A DNA stretch of 64,000 nt from Campylobacter mucosalis (GCF_013372205.1 NZ_CP053831.1:1-64000), one strand, 5' to 3'. Numbered from the stretch's first letter, positions 28,628 to 38,366 are shown. The notes: generated by a model from the sequence alone, not told the origin. Made by a program: numbers and translations.

Positions 28628-30683
28628 CGGCAAACCAAACAAAAGACGCCGTTTTCGTCCCAAAAATAAAACTAACAAAGATGGGCTAACAAACACTAAC
28701 GTTAGCCAAACACAAGATGTGGTTGATAACTTTTTTGCAACTCCATTTGATGATGAAATGCCACAAAAAAAGGCAAAAAATAAGCCAAATCCAAATAAAA
28801 AAAACACTAACAAACAAGAGACCAACACTAACGCTAATATAACTAACGGCGTTAGTGATAGTGAGCAAAAAACACCAAAAAAGAGAAACAAAAAACCAAA
28901 GAAAAATTTGCCTGCTAAACTAAATGGCAATGAGCCGTGGCAACAAGATATCGCAAACGCAATGCAAAAAAATAATGCAACTCACGAGCTAGTCTTAGAA
29001 CCGCTTAAATATCTAAATTCAAGCGAACACAAAATTCGCATAACTCCACTTGGCGGGCTTGGCGAGATCGGCGGTAATATGACGATATTTGAAACCGAAA
29101 CGAGTGCAATTATCGTTGATATTGGTATGAGTTTTCCTAGCGAGGGTATGCACGGCGTGGATATTTTAATACCTGATTTTGACTACGTTAGAAAGATAAA
29201 AGACAAGGTTTGTGGCATTATCATTACTCACGCACACGAAGATCACATAGGTGCCGTGCCTTACTTTTTTAAGGAGTTTAAATTCCCAATCTACGCCACG
29301 CCTTTGCCGCTTGGTATGATAAATAATAAATTTGAAGAGCACGGACTAAAAAGCGAACGCTCACTCTTTCGCTCGGTTGAGAAGCGAAAGCCTTACCTAA
29401 TAGGTGACTTTGAGATAGAGTGGATACATATCACGCACTCTGTCATTGACGCTTCGGCGTTAGCGATTACGACAAAGGCTGGCACTATCATTCACACGGG
29501 CGATTTTAAGATAGATCACACGCCAATTGACGGGTATCCAACCGATTTAGGACGCCTAGCATATTACGGCGAAAGGGGTGTTTTATGCCTACTAAGCGAT
29601 AGCACCAACAGCTATAAAGAGGGCTTTACAAAGAGCGAAAGTAGCGTAGGCAAGACCTTTGACGCAATCTTTTCAAAGGCAAATGGACGCGTGATAATGA
29701 GCACGTTTAGCTCAAATATCCACAGGGTTTATCAAGCCATTGAGTGGGGGCTAAAATACAACCGAAAGGTTTGTGTCATCGGACGTAGTATGGAGCGAAA
29801 TTTATTTACGGCAATGGAGTTAGGCTACATTAAACTTGACCGCAAAATTTTCATTGACGCAAATGAAGTTAGCAAATTTAAAGACAACGAAGTGCTAATC
29901 GTGACAACCGGCTCACAGGGCGAAACGATGTCAGCACTCTACCGAATGGCAACTGACGAGCATAAATATATAAAAATCAAACCAACCGATCAAGTAATAA
30001 TCAGCTCAAAAGCAATACCGGGCAATGAAGCCAGTGTTTCAAGGGTGCTAAATTTCTTAATAAAATCAGGTGCAAACGTAGCGTATCAGGATTTTAGCGA
30101 AATTCACGTCTCAGGGCACGCCGCACAAGAGGAGCAAAAGCTGATGATTAGGCTTATTAAGCCAAAATACTTCTTGCCAGTGCACGGCGAGTATAACCAT
30201 ATCGCAAAGCACAAAGAAACGGCGATAAGCTGCGGTGTAGATGAGAGAAATGTTTATCTTATGAGTGACGGCGATCAGGTTGAGGTGTGCCAAAAATATA
30301 TGAAGCGTGTTAAGACCGTTAAGACAGGCAAAGTGTTTATTGACAATCAAATAAATAAGCAAATCGCCGATGATGTCGTCATTGACCGCCAAAATTTAGC
30401 CGAGGCTGGTGTGGTAATGATAATAGCTCAAATTTCAAGTCATAACCAAACGCTAATTGGCAAACCTCGCGTTATTAGCTACGGGCTTGTTGCAAATAAG
30501 CAAGATGCTGAGTTTAGCAAAGAGATGCAAGAAATTTTGGTGCAGTTTTTAAGCAACGTAAAAGAGGAGCTTTTAAAAGACAACCGAATGCTTGAAAGCC
30601 AGATCCGCCAAGTCCTTAGAAAGCACATTTTTAGAAAAGTCAAAAAATATCCGACAATTGTGCCGATAATATATATAATGTAA
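28599..30683 (+). CDS. rnj: Ribonuclease J
   Basis: Metallo-beta-lactamase/beta-CASP RNase acting in mRNA decay and rRNA processing. 694 residues. The catalytic motif HAHEDHIGAVPYF and downstream metal ligands (THSVIDA, HTGDFKID, SGHAAQEEQ) are intact. The first ~135 residues form an Asn/Lys/Thr-rich, low-complexity extension like the one in Helicobacter RNase J, where it affects activity. It starts inside ksgA and ends 9 bp before the next gene. Confidence 0.95.
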   Translation: MNENNENKANGKPNKRRRFRPKNKTNKDGLTNTNVSQTQDVVDNFFATPFDDEMPQKKAKNKPNPNKKNTNKQETNTNANITNGVSDSEQKTPKKRNKKPKKNLPAKLNGNEPWQQDIANAMQKNNATHELVLEPLKYLNSSEHKIRITPLGGLGEIGGNMTIFETETSAIIVDIGMSFPSEGMHGVDILIPDFDYVRKIKDKVCGIIITHAHEDHIGAVPYFFKEFKFPIYATPLPLGMINNKFEEHGLKSERSLFRSVEKRKPYLIGDFEIEWIHITHSVIDASALAITTKAGTIIHTGDFKIDHTPIDGYPTDLGRLAYYGERGVLCLLSDSTNSYKEGFTKSESSVGKTFDAIFSKANGRVIMSTFSSNIHRVYQAIEWGLKYNRKVCVIGRSMERNLFTAMELGYIKLDRKIFIDANEVSKFKDNEVLIVTTGSQGETMSALYRMATDEHKYIKIKPTDQVIISSKAIPGNEASVSRVLNFLIKSGANVAYQDFSEIHVSGHAAQEEQKLMIRLIKPKYFLPVHGEYNHIAKHKETAISCGVDERNVYLMSDGDQVEVCQKYMKRVKTVKTGKVFIDNQINKQIADDVVIDRQNLAEAGVVMIIAQISSHNQTLIGKPRVISYGLVANKQDAEFSKEMQEILVQFLSNVKEELLKDNRMLESQIRQVLRKHIFRKVKKYPTIVPIIYIM

Positions 30684-30692
30684 GGCATTAAG

Positions 30693-31655
30693 ATGAGTGA
30701 GCTTGTAAATATCGCAAAAGACGTGCTAAGACTTGAAGCAAATGAGCTTTTAAGAAATGCCGAAATTTTAGGTAACGAGATTGAAAAAGCGGTGGGTTTG
30801 ATACTAAACTCAAAGGGCAAAGTCGTGGTAACTGGCGTTGGCAAAAGCGGTCATATCGGTGCTAAAATCGCAGCTACGTTAGCTAGCACTGGCACACCTA
30901 GCTTTTTTCTGCACCCAACAGAGGCTATGCACGGCGACCTTGGTATGATAGAAAAAAACGACATAGTTTTAGCCATTAGTTTTAGCGGAGAGAGTGATGA
31001 GCTAACAAAAATCTTGCCTCACATAAAGCGTTTTGGTGTTAGTGTTATTGGTATGAGTAAAAATGTTAGTAGCACGTTAGCAAAATTTAGTGATGTTCTT
31101 TTAAAGCTTGACATTGACAAAGAAGCTTGTCCGCTAAACGCCGCTCCGACAAGTTCAACCACGCTAACGTTAGCATTAGGCGACGCTTTGGCTGTTTGTC
31201 TTATGAAAAAGCGTGATTTTAAGAAAGAGGATTTTGCAAATTTTCATCCGGGTGGAGCACTTGGTAGGCGACTTTTTGTTAAAGTAAAGGATGTAATGCT
31301 AACACAAAATTTGCCAGTTGTTAGTGATGATGTTAGTTTAAAAACTGCGATAGATACAATGACACACGGCAAAATAGGTAACGTTTTACTAACAGATAAA
31401 AGCGGTTTGTTAGTAGCTGTTTTAAGTGACGGCGATTTAAGACGTGCTTTAATGAGCGAAAATTTTGACATAAACGACAAAGCCATAAACTACGCAACTA
31501 AAAATCCAAAAACAATTGATGATGAGAATATGTTAGCCATTGACGCACTTAGTGTTATAGAGCAATACAAAATTCAACTTCTAATAGTAGCTAAAAATGG
31601 CAAAATTTTAGGACTACTTCACATACACGATCTAACAAGTTTGGGGTTAAAATAA
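30693..31655 (+). CDS. kdsD: Arabinose-5-phosphate isomerase (KdsD/KpsF type)
   Basis: Converts ribulose-5-phosphate to arabinose-5-phosphate for Kdo synthesis. 320 residues. A SIS domain (GKVVVTGVGKSGHIGAKIAATLASTGTPSFFLHPTEAMHGD) is followed by a pair of CBS domains (about 205-320). The active-site histidine is in the HPTEAMHGD loop. It supports LPS or capsule assembly. The stop overlaps the next start (TAATG). Confidence 0.92.
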   Translation: MSELVNIAKDVLRLEANELLRNAEILGNEIEKAVGLILNSKGKVVVTGVGKSGHIGAKIAATLASTGTPSFFLHPTEAMHGDLGMIEKNDIVLAISFSGESDELTKILPHIKRFGVSVIGMSKNVSSTLAKFSDVLLKLDIDKEACPLNAAPTSSTTLTLALGDALAVCLMKKRDFKKEDFANFHPGGALGRRLFVKVKDVMLTQNLPVVSDDVSLKTAIDTMTHGKIGNVLLTDKSGLLVAVLSDGDLRRALMSENFDINDKAINYATKNPKTIDDENMLAIDALSVIEQYKIQLLIVAKNGKILGLLHIHDLTSLGLK

Positions 31656-32425
31656 TGCAAAAAATGCGTCTAAATAAATTCATCTCTCATAACACAAACT
31701 ACTCACGCCGTGAGGCTGATGAGCTAGTAAAACAAGGCAAGGTTAGCGTTAATAACAGAGTTGTTGGTGAGTTTGTTAGTGTTAGTGATGATGATAAGGT
31801 AAAGATAAATGGTAAGCTTGTAAAGCTAAAAAAAGATTTTACGATGATAGTTTATCACAAACAAAAGGGTGAGCTAGTAACTAAAAAAGATGATAGGGGT
31901 CGAAAGACTATTTATGATAATTTGCCACGCGGATTTTCTAAATTTGTAAGCATTGGACGGCTTGATTATGCGAGTGAAGGACTGCTTTTGCTTACGGACG
32001 CACCAGCGATTGCGACTGCTTTGATGAATAGCAACATTGAGCGTGAATACTACCTAAAAATAAAGGGCGAGATAAACGAAGAGGTAAAAATAGCGATGAG
32101 AGAGGGCTTTTTTGCCAGTGACGCAACAAAGGGTGCTCACGCAAAAAGCAAAATAACATCAATGGAATTTGCCCCGTTTGTTTCGTTTGAAATTTTTGGT
32201 AGCAGTGGTGGTTATACAAAGCTTAGAGTGATGATAAACGAGGGTAAAAACCGCGAACTTAGAAGGTTTTTTGGCTACTTTGACCTTGAAGTTATGGACT
32301 TAAAGCGTGTTAGCTTTGGCAGGGTTGATTTAGGTATGCTAAAAGAGGGTAAATGGCGATACTTTGAAAAAAGTGAATACGATGATTTGCGTGATTTTTT
32401 AAAGGTTAATAACGTGCGTTACTAA
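31655..32425 (+). CDS. RsuA/RluB-family pseudouridine synthase
   Basis: 256 residues. An N-terminal S4 RNA-binding domain (MRLNKFISHNTNYSRREADELVKQGKVSVN) is followed by the catalytic domain with GRLDYASEGLLLLTD, where the aspartate of RLDY is the nucleophile, and NEGKNRELRRFF. This matches RluB-type enzymes modifying 23S rRNA. It is the last gene of the ksgA-rnj-kdsD run. Its stop lies inside an inverted repeat shared with larB. Confidence 0.88.
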   Translation: MQKMRLNKFISHNTNYSRREADELVKQGKVSVNNRVVGEFVSVSDDDKVKINGKLVKLKKDFTMIVYHKQKGELVTKKDDRGRKTIYDNLPRGFSKFVSIGRLDYASEGLLLLTDAPAIATALMNSNIEREYYLKIKGEINEEVKIAMREGFFASDATKGAHAKSKITSMEFAPFVSFEIFGSSGGYTKLRVMINEGKNRELRRFFGYFDLEVMDLKRVSFGRVDLGMLKEGKWRYFEKSEYDDLRDFLKVNNVRY

Positions 32426-32447
32426 CGCGTTAGTTGAGCGTTAGTAA
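32419..32447. terminator. Inverted repeat between convergent genes
   Basis: TTACTAACGC, 9-nt loop, GCGTTAGTAA: perfect 10-bp arms lying across the stop of the RluB-like gene and next to the larB stop. A nested 14-bp palindrome ACTAACGCGTTAGT covers 32421-32434. There is no strong T run, so its role as a terminator is probable rather than certain. Confidence 0.55.
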
Positions 32448-33194
32448 TTAAAGATGATTTATAATACTTGCGTTATATGCAGCACCATATCCGTTGTCGA
32501 TATTTACGACCGTTATACCGTTTGCACAGCTATTAAGCATAGATAAGAGTGCAGAAATTCCACCAAAGCTAGTCCCATAGCCGACACTAGTTGGCACGGC
32601 TATTACTGGCTTATCTACAAGTCCAGCTATAACGCTAGGAAGTGCACCCTCCATACCAGCAACTGCGATTACAACCCTGGCATCTCTTATCTCATCTAGC
32701 TTTAAAAATAGCCTATGTATTCCAGCTACCCCAACATCTGTTATTTTTTTTACGCTATTTCCTAGCATTAAAGCACTTTCATAAGCCTCTTCAACAACTG
32801 CCATATCAGATGTCCCAGCCGATACGATGGCTATAAAACTATCGGTTAGGCTTATTGGCTTTACTCGTATGCTTATCGTTTTGCCTCGCTCATTAAAGCT
32901 TATATCGTTAAAATTTGGCTTAAGTAGGTTAAAAACTTCTTCATTTGTTCTAGTTATTAGCATGTTTTTATCGTAGCTTGTGATATGCTCTACGATTTTT
33001 TTAATCTCATTTGCAGTTTTACCAGCACCATAAATGACCTCTGAAACGCCGTTTCTAAGCTCTCTTTGGCGATCTATCTTAGCACAACCAATATCATCAA
33101 ATGGGTAGTTTTTAAGGGCGTTTATAAGCCCGTTCTCATCAAGTTTGCCACATTTTATAGCACTATAAATATCTAAAATTTCTCTTTCATTCAT
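32448..33194 (-). CDS. larB: Nickel-pincer cofactor biosynthesis protein LarB
   Basis: Carboxylates and hydrolyses nicotinic acid adenine dinucleotide to start the NPN cofactor of LarA. 248 residues. The C-terminal PurE/AIR-carboxylase-like domain shows IVSAGTSDMAVVEEA, AGMEGALPSVIAGLVDKPVIAVPTSVGYG and a closing NIDNGYGAA. It is the last gene of the larA-larC-larE-larB operon, overlapping larE by 4 bp (ATGA). Confidence 0.94.
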   Translation of the reverse strand: MNEREILDIYSAIKCGKLDENGLINALKNYPFDDIGCAKIDRQRELRNGVSEVIYGAGKTANEIKKIVEHITSYDKNMLITRTNEEVFNLLKPNFNDISFNERGKTISIRVKPISLTDSFIAIVSAGTSDMAVVEEAYESALMLGNSVKKITDVGVAGIHRLFLKLDEIRDARVVIAVAGMEGALPSVIAGLVDKPVIAVPTSVGYGTSFGGISALLSMLNSCANGITVVNIDNGYGAAYNASIINHL

Positions 33195-33964
33195 TTTAAA
33201 ACTTCTTGTCTTAAACCCTTTAAATCAAGCACAATATCGTGTTTGCCAAGGCTGTTTAATGTCTTTATGATCTCTTTGAAATTTTCATCTGCTAAAAATT
33301 TAGACATATCTTTTTGATTTAGCTCTATTTTTATGCATTTTGTGTCATATCTAGCACGGACATTTTTATATCCGTAGCTCATCATCGTTGTTTCTGCTAG
33401 TTCAACTATTTTTATATCATCTAAGCTAAATTTATAATCTTGTGGCAAACGAGTTAGCAAACAGGCATAACTTGGCTTATCGTGTGTTTTTAGACCAAGC
33501 TCTTTTGAAAATTTTCTAATCTCATCTTTTGTAAAAATGGTAAGCGGACTTATGACGCCAAGCTCACTTAGTGCTTTAAGTCCTGGTCTAAACTCACCCA
33601 AGTCATCTTTATTTGTCCCATCTGCAAAATTTTCAAAGCCAAGCTCACGCCCCTTTGCTATTAACATTTTAAACACGTTGCTTTTGCAAAAGTAGCATCT
33701 CATTAGTGGATTTGTCGCGATCTGCTCTGAAATTTGTGCGTTTATGATGATGTGATTTATGCCTTTTTCTTTGCAAAACTCCTTTGCCTCATCTATCTCA
33801 TACCTTGCCATATATGGGCTATCTATCGTAAATGCAGATACATTTTTGCCTAAAACTTCGTTTGCAACGTTTAGTAAAAATGAGCTATCTACTCCGCCTG
33901 AAAATGCAACTGCTAGGTTTTTATAGCCTATTAACTGCTCTTTTAACTGCTCAATTTTTCTCAC
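33191..33964 (-). CDS. larE: Pyridinium dithiocarboxylate sulfur transferase LarE
   Basis: ATP-pyrophosphatase-fold enzyme that inserts sulfur into the NPN cofactor precursor. 257 residues with the PP-loop SGGVDSS (22-28). Three cysteines sit where LarE active-site cysteines are expected: C90 and C93 in RCYFCK, and C168 in PSYACLLTR. A single cysteine is known for the sacrificial-sulfur version, while three are associated with the iron-sulfur-cluster version. The gene overlaps larC by 14 bp and larB by 4 bp. Confidence 0.93.
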   Translation of the reverse strand: MRKIEQLKEQLIGYKNLAVAFSGGVDSSFLLNVANEVLGKNVSAFTIDSPYMARYEIDEAKEFCKEKGINHIIINAQISEQIATNPLMRCYFCKSNVFKMLIAKGRELGFENFADGTNKDDLGEFRPGLKALSELGVISPLTIFTKDEIRKFSKELGLKTHDKPSYACLLTRLPQDYKFSLDDIKIVELAETTMMSYGYKNVRARYDTKCIKIELNQKDMSKFLADENFKEIIKTLNSLGKHDIVLDLKGLRQEVLK

Positions 33965-35102
33965 TTAGTGCCTCTTTTGCTACTTCATCAATGCTTACGT
34001 TGTGTTTTATGGCTAATGTTTTACAATCTTCAAATTCGGCTTTTGCCTTTTGTTTGCCGTTAAAATCTGAAATTTTAACCCTAACTTCGCCAAATTTTGT
34101 ATTTACGCTCTTAACCTTGCGAGGCAGTTCGCATTTGCTAACCTCATACTCCCTTAGTCCGATTGCACTAGTGTGAGTAAAGATAAGCTCTTTAAGCTTT
34201 TGTGCGTCGTTTGGCTTTGCTAATACACTTAGTTTGACACCAGCTCTGCCCTTTTTCATTATGATTGGTGTGCAAAAAACATCATTTGCACCAGCTTTTA
34301 ATAGCACTTCACAGGCAAATGCTAGACTTTCGGCACTCATATCATCAATATTTGTTTCTATCATCACGTTTGTTGTATTTTGCGTGGATTTTTCACAAAG
34401 CATTATCTTTAAGACATTTGCGAAATTTTCGTTATCTTTACTTCCTGCTCCATAACCTATCTTTTTAATATTAAAATTTTGCCTTTGTACAGAGTCTTTA
34501 CAAAGAGTGGCTAAAATACCAGCACCTGTTGGCGTAGTCATCTCGTAATTTGCCCTATTTATGCTTACATTTTTGCCAGATAAAATCTCGCACACAGCAG
34601 GGACAGGCACACTAAGCTCTCCGTGTTCGCACTTTACTATGCCACCACCAAGCTCAATAGATGAGCTTACAAACTCATCAATGCCTAAAATTTCATAACA
34701 TATACAAGCTCCAACGATATCTATAATACTATCAGTAGCACCTATCTCGTGAAAGTGTATATCATCAATTTGTTTGTTGTGAATTTTTGCTTCGGCAACG
34801 GCTATTGTTGTAAATATGCTAATGGCTCTATCTTTTACATTTTGGCTTAAATTTGAGCTTTGAATAAGCTCTTTTATCTGCTTAAAGCTTCGCTCGTGAG
34901 TGTGTGTTTTTAGTTTGACATCAAATTTACTCGCACTTATGCCGTTTTTAACGACCTTTGTTAGCTCTAACTCATACTCATCTGCAAGATTAAGCTTTAA
35001 AAGCTCATCTTTTAACTCATCAAAATTTACACCAAGTTCAAGCAGGGCAGCGATATTCATATCGCCACTTATTCCTGCACTTGCGTCATAGTAAATTATC
35101 AT
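33951..35102 (-). CDS. larC: Nickel insertion protein LarC
   Basis: CTP-dependent cyclometallase that inserts nickel into the pincer cofactor. 383 residues. It begins IYYDASAGISGDMNIAALLELG, the LarC hallmark. A histidine-bearing segment (NKQIDDIHFHEIGATDSIIDIVGA) and ETNIDDMSAESLAF follow. In some lactobacilli LarC is completed by a programmed frameshift; here it is one uninterrupted frame. Its start touches the larA stop (TAATG). Confidence 0.94.
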   Translation of the reverse strand: MIIYYDASAGISGDMNIAALLELGVNFDELKDELLKLNLADEYELELTKVVKNGISASKFDVKLKTHTHERSFKQIKELIQSSNLSQNVKDRAISIFTTIAVAEAKIHNKQIDDIHFHEIGATDSIIDIVGACICYEILGIDEFVSSSIELGGGIVKCEHGELSVPVPAVCEILSGKNVSINRANYEMTTPTGAGILATLCKDSVQRQNFNIKKIGYGAGSKDNENFANVLKIMLCEKSTQNTTNVMIETNIDDMSAESLAFACEVLLKAGANDVFCTPIIMKKGRAGVKLSVLAKPNDAQKLKELIFTHTSAIGLREYEVSKCELPRKVKSVNTKFGEVRVKISDFNGKQKAKAEFEDCKTLAIKHNVSIDEVAKEALSEKN

Positions 35103-36355
35103 TATTTTACTTTTGGAACTGTTATAGAACCAGCTGGTAGTATAACTATCTTTGCGTCATCTCCGCGATCTTTTAATGCGTCATTGATTGCAGTTTGTAG
35201 GTCGTGATATGGCTTTAAATGCACAGCTTTCATCTGTTCATCAGTTAGATCACTTACAGCCCAAGTCTTTGCCCAAAGTGAAATTTCAGCCATCTTTGCT
35301 GCTTTGTGATATCCTAGATGAAATCCATCGGCTATTTTATCAATTACCTTTTGTGGTGTGTCTGCTGAGCTCATAAGCTTATAAAATGTATCTGGACCTA
35401 TGCCAGTTCGGCACTTTGCGACCATTATTAAAACGCCATCTTTTTTAAGTGCTAGTTTGCCGTTATCTAAGGCTTTTTGTGCTTGATATAAATCAACGTC
35501 CATTGGGTATGGAGCTACACTTATTACGATATCGCCCTTTTGTGCTATGTCAACACAAAATACTTCGTCAGCCTTTTTAATACAATCATAAAAGCTATCA
35601 TTTAGATCGCCACAGCTTACATAATAAACCCCGTGATCGCTATCTAACACCGTCATAATGGCAAAGACATCGATTCCTGCTAAAACTTTCATCGCGTCAA
35701 TCATATCTTCGTGAACTGGGTTGCCATCAAGTCTTAGGGCTTGTGCGTCTTGGCTTAGGGCTAGTTTGTGATTTTGCTCGATCGTATCATATCTTGCTGT
35801 ACCAGGCAAAAATGCCTTTCTACCACCTGTGTAGCCTGCAAAGTAGTGTGGTTCAACTGAGCCTATGACGATTACCTTTTTGGCTTGTGCTACTATTTTA
35901 TTTAGATACATCTGTGTGCCGTTTTTACTCTCGCCAAGATAGCTCATCTCATCTGTTTTTGCGTTATGGCTATGGACTTCGCCCTTTTTGCTGACCTCTT
36001 CGTAAATCTCTTTTGAAAATATCATATAGTATTCATCTACTGTTGGATCTCTGTGACAACCATTTGCGATGATGAAAATTTTATCTTTATCGCGTAGTTT
36101 TGGATAAATTTGGGCTAAAACTTTTGAAGTTGGGGTGGGGCGTGTGCCGTCATTTACGATTATTACTATTTTATCGTTTGTGTTGATAAAATCATCAAAA
36201 TTTGCTTGATTTATAGGATTTGCAAGAGCGTCCTTGATAAGCTTATGCTCATCTTGCTTTTTAACCTCGTTTGGCTCGTAAATTCCAACTAAATTTTTAT
36301 CGTCGATGTTTATATTAAAACTATCGTCTTTGCCGTATTTTATAGAAACGTTCAT
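35102..36355 (-). CDS. larA: Nickel-dependent alpha-hydroxyacid racemase LarA
   Basis: Racemase using the NPN nickel-pincer cofactor. 417 residues. The functional residues of characterised LarA all have counterparts: H101 (ANGCHRDPT), H170 (VEPHYFAGYTGGRK), K180 for covalent cofactor attachment, and H196 (IEQNHK) for nickel. The family includes lactate, malate and other hydroxyacid racemases. First gene of the lar operon, divergent from a DcuB-type C4-dicarboxylate transporter, with a malate:quinone-oxidoreductase-like gene further along. Substrate is therefore open between lactate and malate. Confidence 0.92.
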   Translation of the reverse strand: MNVSIKYGKDDSFNINIDDKNLVGIYEPNEVKKQDEHKLIKDALANPINQANFDDFINTNDKIVIIVNDGTRPTPTSKVLAQIYPKLRDKDKIFIIANGCHRDPTVDEYYMIFSKEIYEEVSKKGEVHSHNAKTDEMSYLGESKNGTQMYLNKIVAQAKKVIVIGSVEPHYFAGYTGGRKAFLPGTARYDTIEQNHKLALSQDAQALRLDGNPVHEDMIDAMKVLAGIDVFAIMTVLDSDHGVYYVSCGDLNDSFYDCIKKADEVFCVDIAQKGDIVISVAPYPMDVDLYQAQKALDNGKLALKKDGVLIMVAKCRTGIGPDTFYKLMSSADTPQKVIDKIADGFHLGYHKAAKMAEISLWAKTWAVSDLTDEQMKAVHLKPYHDLQTAINDALKDRGDDAKIVILPAGSITVPKVK

Positions 36356-36412
36356 TTTTGCCCCTTTAGAGAAATGTTTGCAGATTATATCTAAAAAATA
36401 TATATCTTAAAC

Positions 36413-36555
36413 ATAAATTTAAATGAATTATTTAATATTTTCTCCATTAAATTTACGATTTTAATCTTTCAAGTATGAGTTTTTCGTGTTTTGTAAAACT
36501 TAAGAGATAACTGCAAATAGCGTAAATTTTGTATAAATTTAAATGAATTATTTAA
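36413..36555. promoter_or_regulatory. Paired palindromic elements between larA and dcuB
   Basis: A 23-bp AT-rich element occurs at 36413-36435 and again identically at 36533-36555, exactly 120 bp apart, in the 271-bp divergent intergenic region. Its core TTTAAATGAATTATTTAAA is an inverted repeat (TTTAAAT, 5-nt spacer, ATTTAAA), perfect in the second copy and one mismatch in the first. A dimeric regulator could bind both and control larA and dcuB together. This is inference. Confidence 0.55.
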
Positions 36556-36626
36556 ATATTTTTAATTATTTTTTAATTTTAAAGAATTTATAATTTCAGC
36601 ACTTCATTTAATTTAAAGGGGAAAAG

Positions 36627-38303
36627 ATGGAATTTTTAACATCTTTGAGTGAAAGCACGCAATTTACGCTTCAGCTAATAGTTGTGCTTGGTTGTTTGTT
36701 CTACGGAGCAAAAAAAGGCGGTATGGCACTTGGTATATTAGGCGGTATAGGTCTTATAATCCTAGTGTTTGGTTTTGGTATGGCACCTGGAAAACCAGCG
36801 GTTGATGTTATTTTAACTATTTTGGCTGTTGTTGTTGCTAGTGCGACTCTTCAGGCTACTGGCGGTCTTGATGTTATGCTTCAGATAGCTGAAAAAGTGC
36901 TAAGAAAAAATCCAAAATTTGTATGTATTTTAGCTCCATTTTGCGGTTGGTTGCTAACAATTTTGTGTGGAACAGGACACACGGTTTATACCTTGCTTCC
37001 TATTATCTATGACGTATCTATTAAGAGCGGTATACGCCCAGAGCGTCCTTTGGCTGCAACTACGATATCATCACAGTTAGCTATCATTGCTAGTCCAGTT
37101 TCTGTTGCTGGTGTTTCTATGGTTGCTGTTTTGCTTGGAACTGGAACGGCTATAGCTGGTTTTTCAAGCTATCTTGACCTATTAAAAGTTACTATCCCTT
37201 CTACATTTTTAGGTATGATTTTCATTGGAATTTACTCTATTTTTAGGGGTAAAGACTTAGATAAAGATGAAGAATTTCAAGCTAAACTTAAAGATCCTGA
37301 GCAGAAAAAATATATTTACGGCTCTGATGATGTAAAATCATTTATCGGTATAAAACTTCCTGCTAAGCAGTGGAACTCAATGTGGATATTCTTAGCTGCT
37401 ATCGCTGTTGTTGCGGTTTTGGGCTACTACAAAGAGCTTCGCCCAAGCTGGAACGTATCAAAAGACGCAGCTGTTGTTCAGATAATGGTTGATTTACCAA
37501 CTGAGAAAAAGGTTTTAAAAGCGATTTCTGTTAAAGAGGGTTCTATCTCAACTCAAGCTGCTCAGCTAAGTGTTGCAAAGAGCAAAATGGGTGCAAACCA
37601 AAAGGCTCAAGCTGTTGAGATAACAAATAAAAATGGCGAAAAAGAGAGCATTGTCCGCGCTGAAAATGGTGCTGTTGTGTATATAAACGCAAAAGGCGAA
37701 AAGAGCGAGTATCAAAATGCTTACATAAATATCACAAACAAGCAGTCAGGCAAACAAACTCTTGGTATGGTTCATACTATCCAAATTTTTATGCTTCTAG
37801 CTGCTTCAGTTATGATGATTTACACAGGTATCAAATCAGCTAAAATCGCTCAAAATGAAATTTTCCACAGCGGTATGGTTGCACTTGTTGCGATTTATGG
37901 TATCTCTTGGATGGCTGATACGATGTTCCACTCACACATTGAAATGCTTAAAGGCTCACTTGGCGAAGCTATGAAAGCATATCCGTGGATGTATATTATT
38001 ATTGGTATGCTAATCTCAAAATTCCTTAACTCTCAAGCTGCTGCAGCTGCTACATTTGTACCACTAGCTGTTGCTATAGGTGTTAATCCAGGCGTTATTA
38101 TAGCTTTTGCTACCGCTTGTTATGGATATTTTATCCTGCCAACTTATCCAAGCGACCTTGCTGCTATCCAGTTTGACCGCTCAGGAACTACACAAATAGG
38201 AAAATATGTTATTAATCACAGCTTTATTATACCGGGCTTAATCGGTGTATTCTCATCTTGTGCTGTTGGTTATGTATTTGCTAAATTCTACGGATTTTTA
38301 TAA
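36627..38303 (+). CDS. dcuB: DcuB-type anaerobic C4-dicarboxylate transporter with long loop
   Basis: Exchanges fumarate, malate, aspartate and succinate across the inner membrane. 558 residues, longer than the ~430-450 of standard DcuA/DcuB. Family segments are clear: [55 protein letters not shown], and at the end [17 protein letters not shown] and INHSFIIPG. The extra length is a soluble insert at about residues 270-380 in a loop between membrane segments. A Shine-Dalgarno AAAGGGG precedes the ATG. Confidence 0.9.
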   Translation: MEFLTSLSESTQFTLQLIVVLGCLFYGAKKGGMALGILGGIGLIILVFGFGMAPGKPAVDVILTILAVVVASATLQATGGLDVMLQIAEKVLRKNPKFVCILAPFCGWLLTILCGTGHTVYTLLPIIYDVSIKSGIRPERPLAATTISSQLAIIASPVSVAGVSMVAVLLGTGTAIAGFSSYLDLLKVTIPSTFLGMIFIGIYSIFRGKDLDKDEEFQAKLKDPEQKKYIYGSDDVKSFIGIKLPAKQWNSMWIFLAAIAVVAVLGYYKELRPSWNVSKDAAVVQIMVDLPTEKKVLKAISVKEGSISTQAAQLSVAKSKMGANQKAQAVEITNKNGEKESIVRAENGAVVYINAKGEKSEYQNAYINITNKQSGKQTLGMVHTIQIFMLLAASVMMIYTGIKSAKIAQNEIFHSGMVALVAIYGISWMADTMFHSHIEMLKGSLGEAMKAYPWMYIIIGMLISKFLNSQAAAAATFVPLAVAIGVNPGVIIAFATACYGYFILPTYPSDLAAIQFDRSGTTQIGKYVINHSFIIPGLIGVFSSCAVGYVFAKFYGFL

Positions 38304-38310
38304 GATCTAG

Positions 38311-38333
38311 CCCTCCTTTTTTGGAGGGTTTTT
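38311..38333 (+). terminator. Rho-independent terminator after dcuB
   Basis: CCCTCC, loop TTTTTT, GGAGGG, then a T5 run, 8 bp after the dcuB stop. Confidence 0.92.
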
Positions 38334-38366
38334 CTCCTTTGATTAAAATTTTTATGTTAAATTAAG

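Noticed and set aside
28583-28930. Hydrophobic minus-strand frame opposite the start of rnj
   Set aside because: Complement of the Asn/Lys-rich low-complexity extension; composition artefact.
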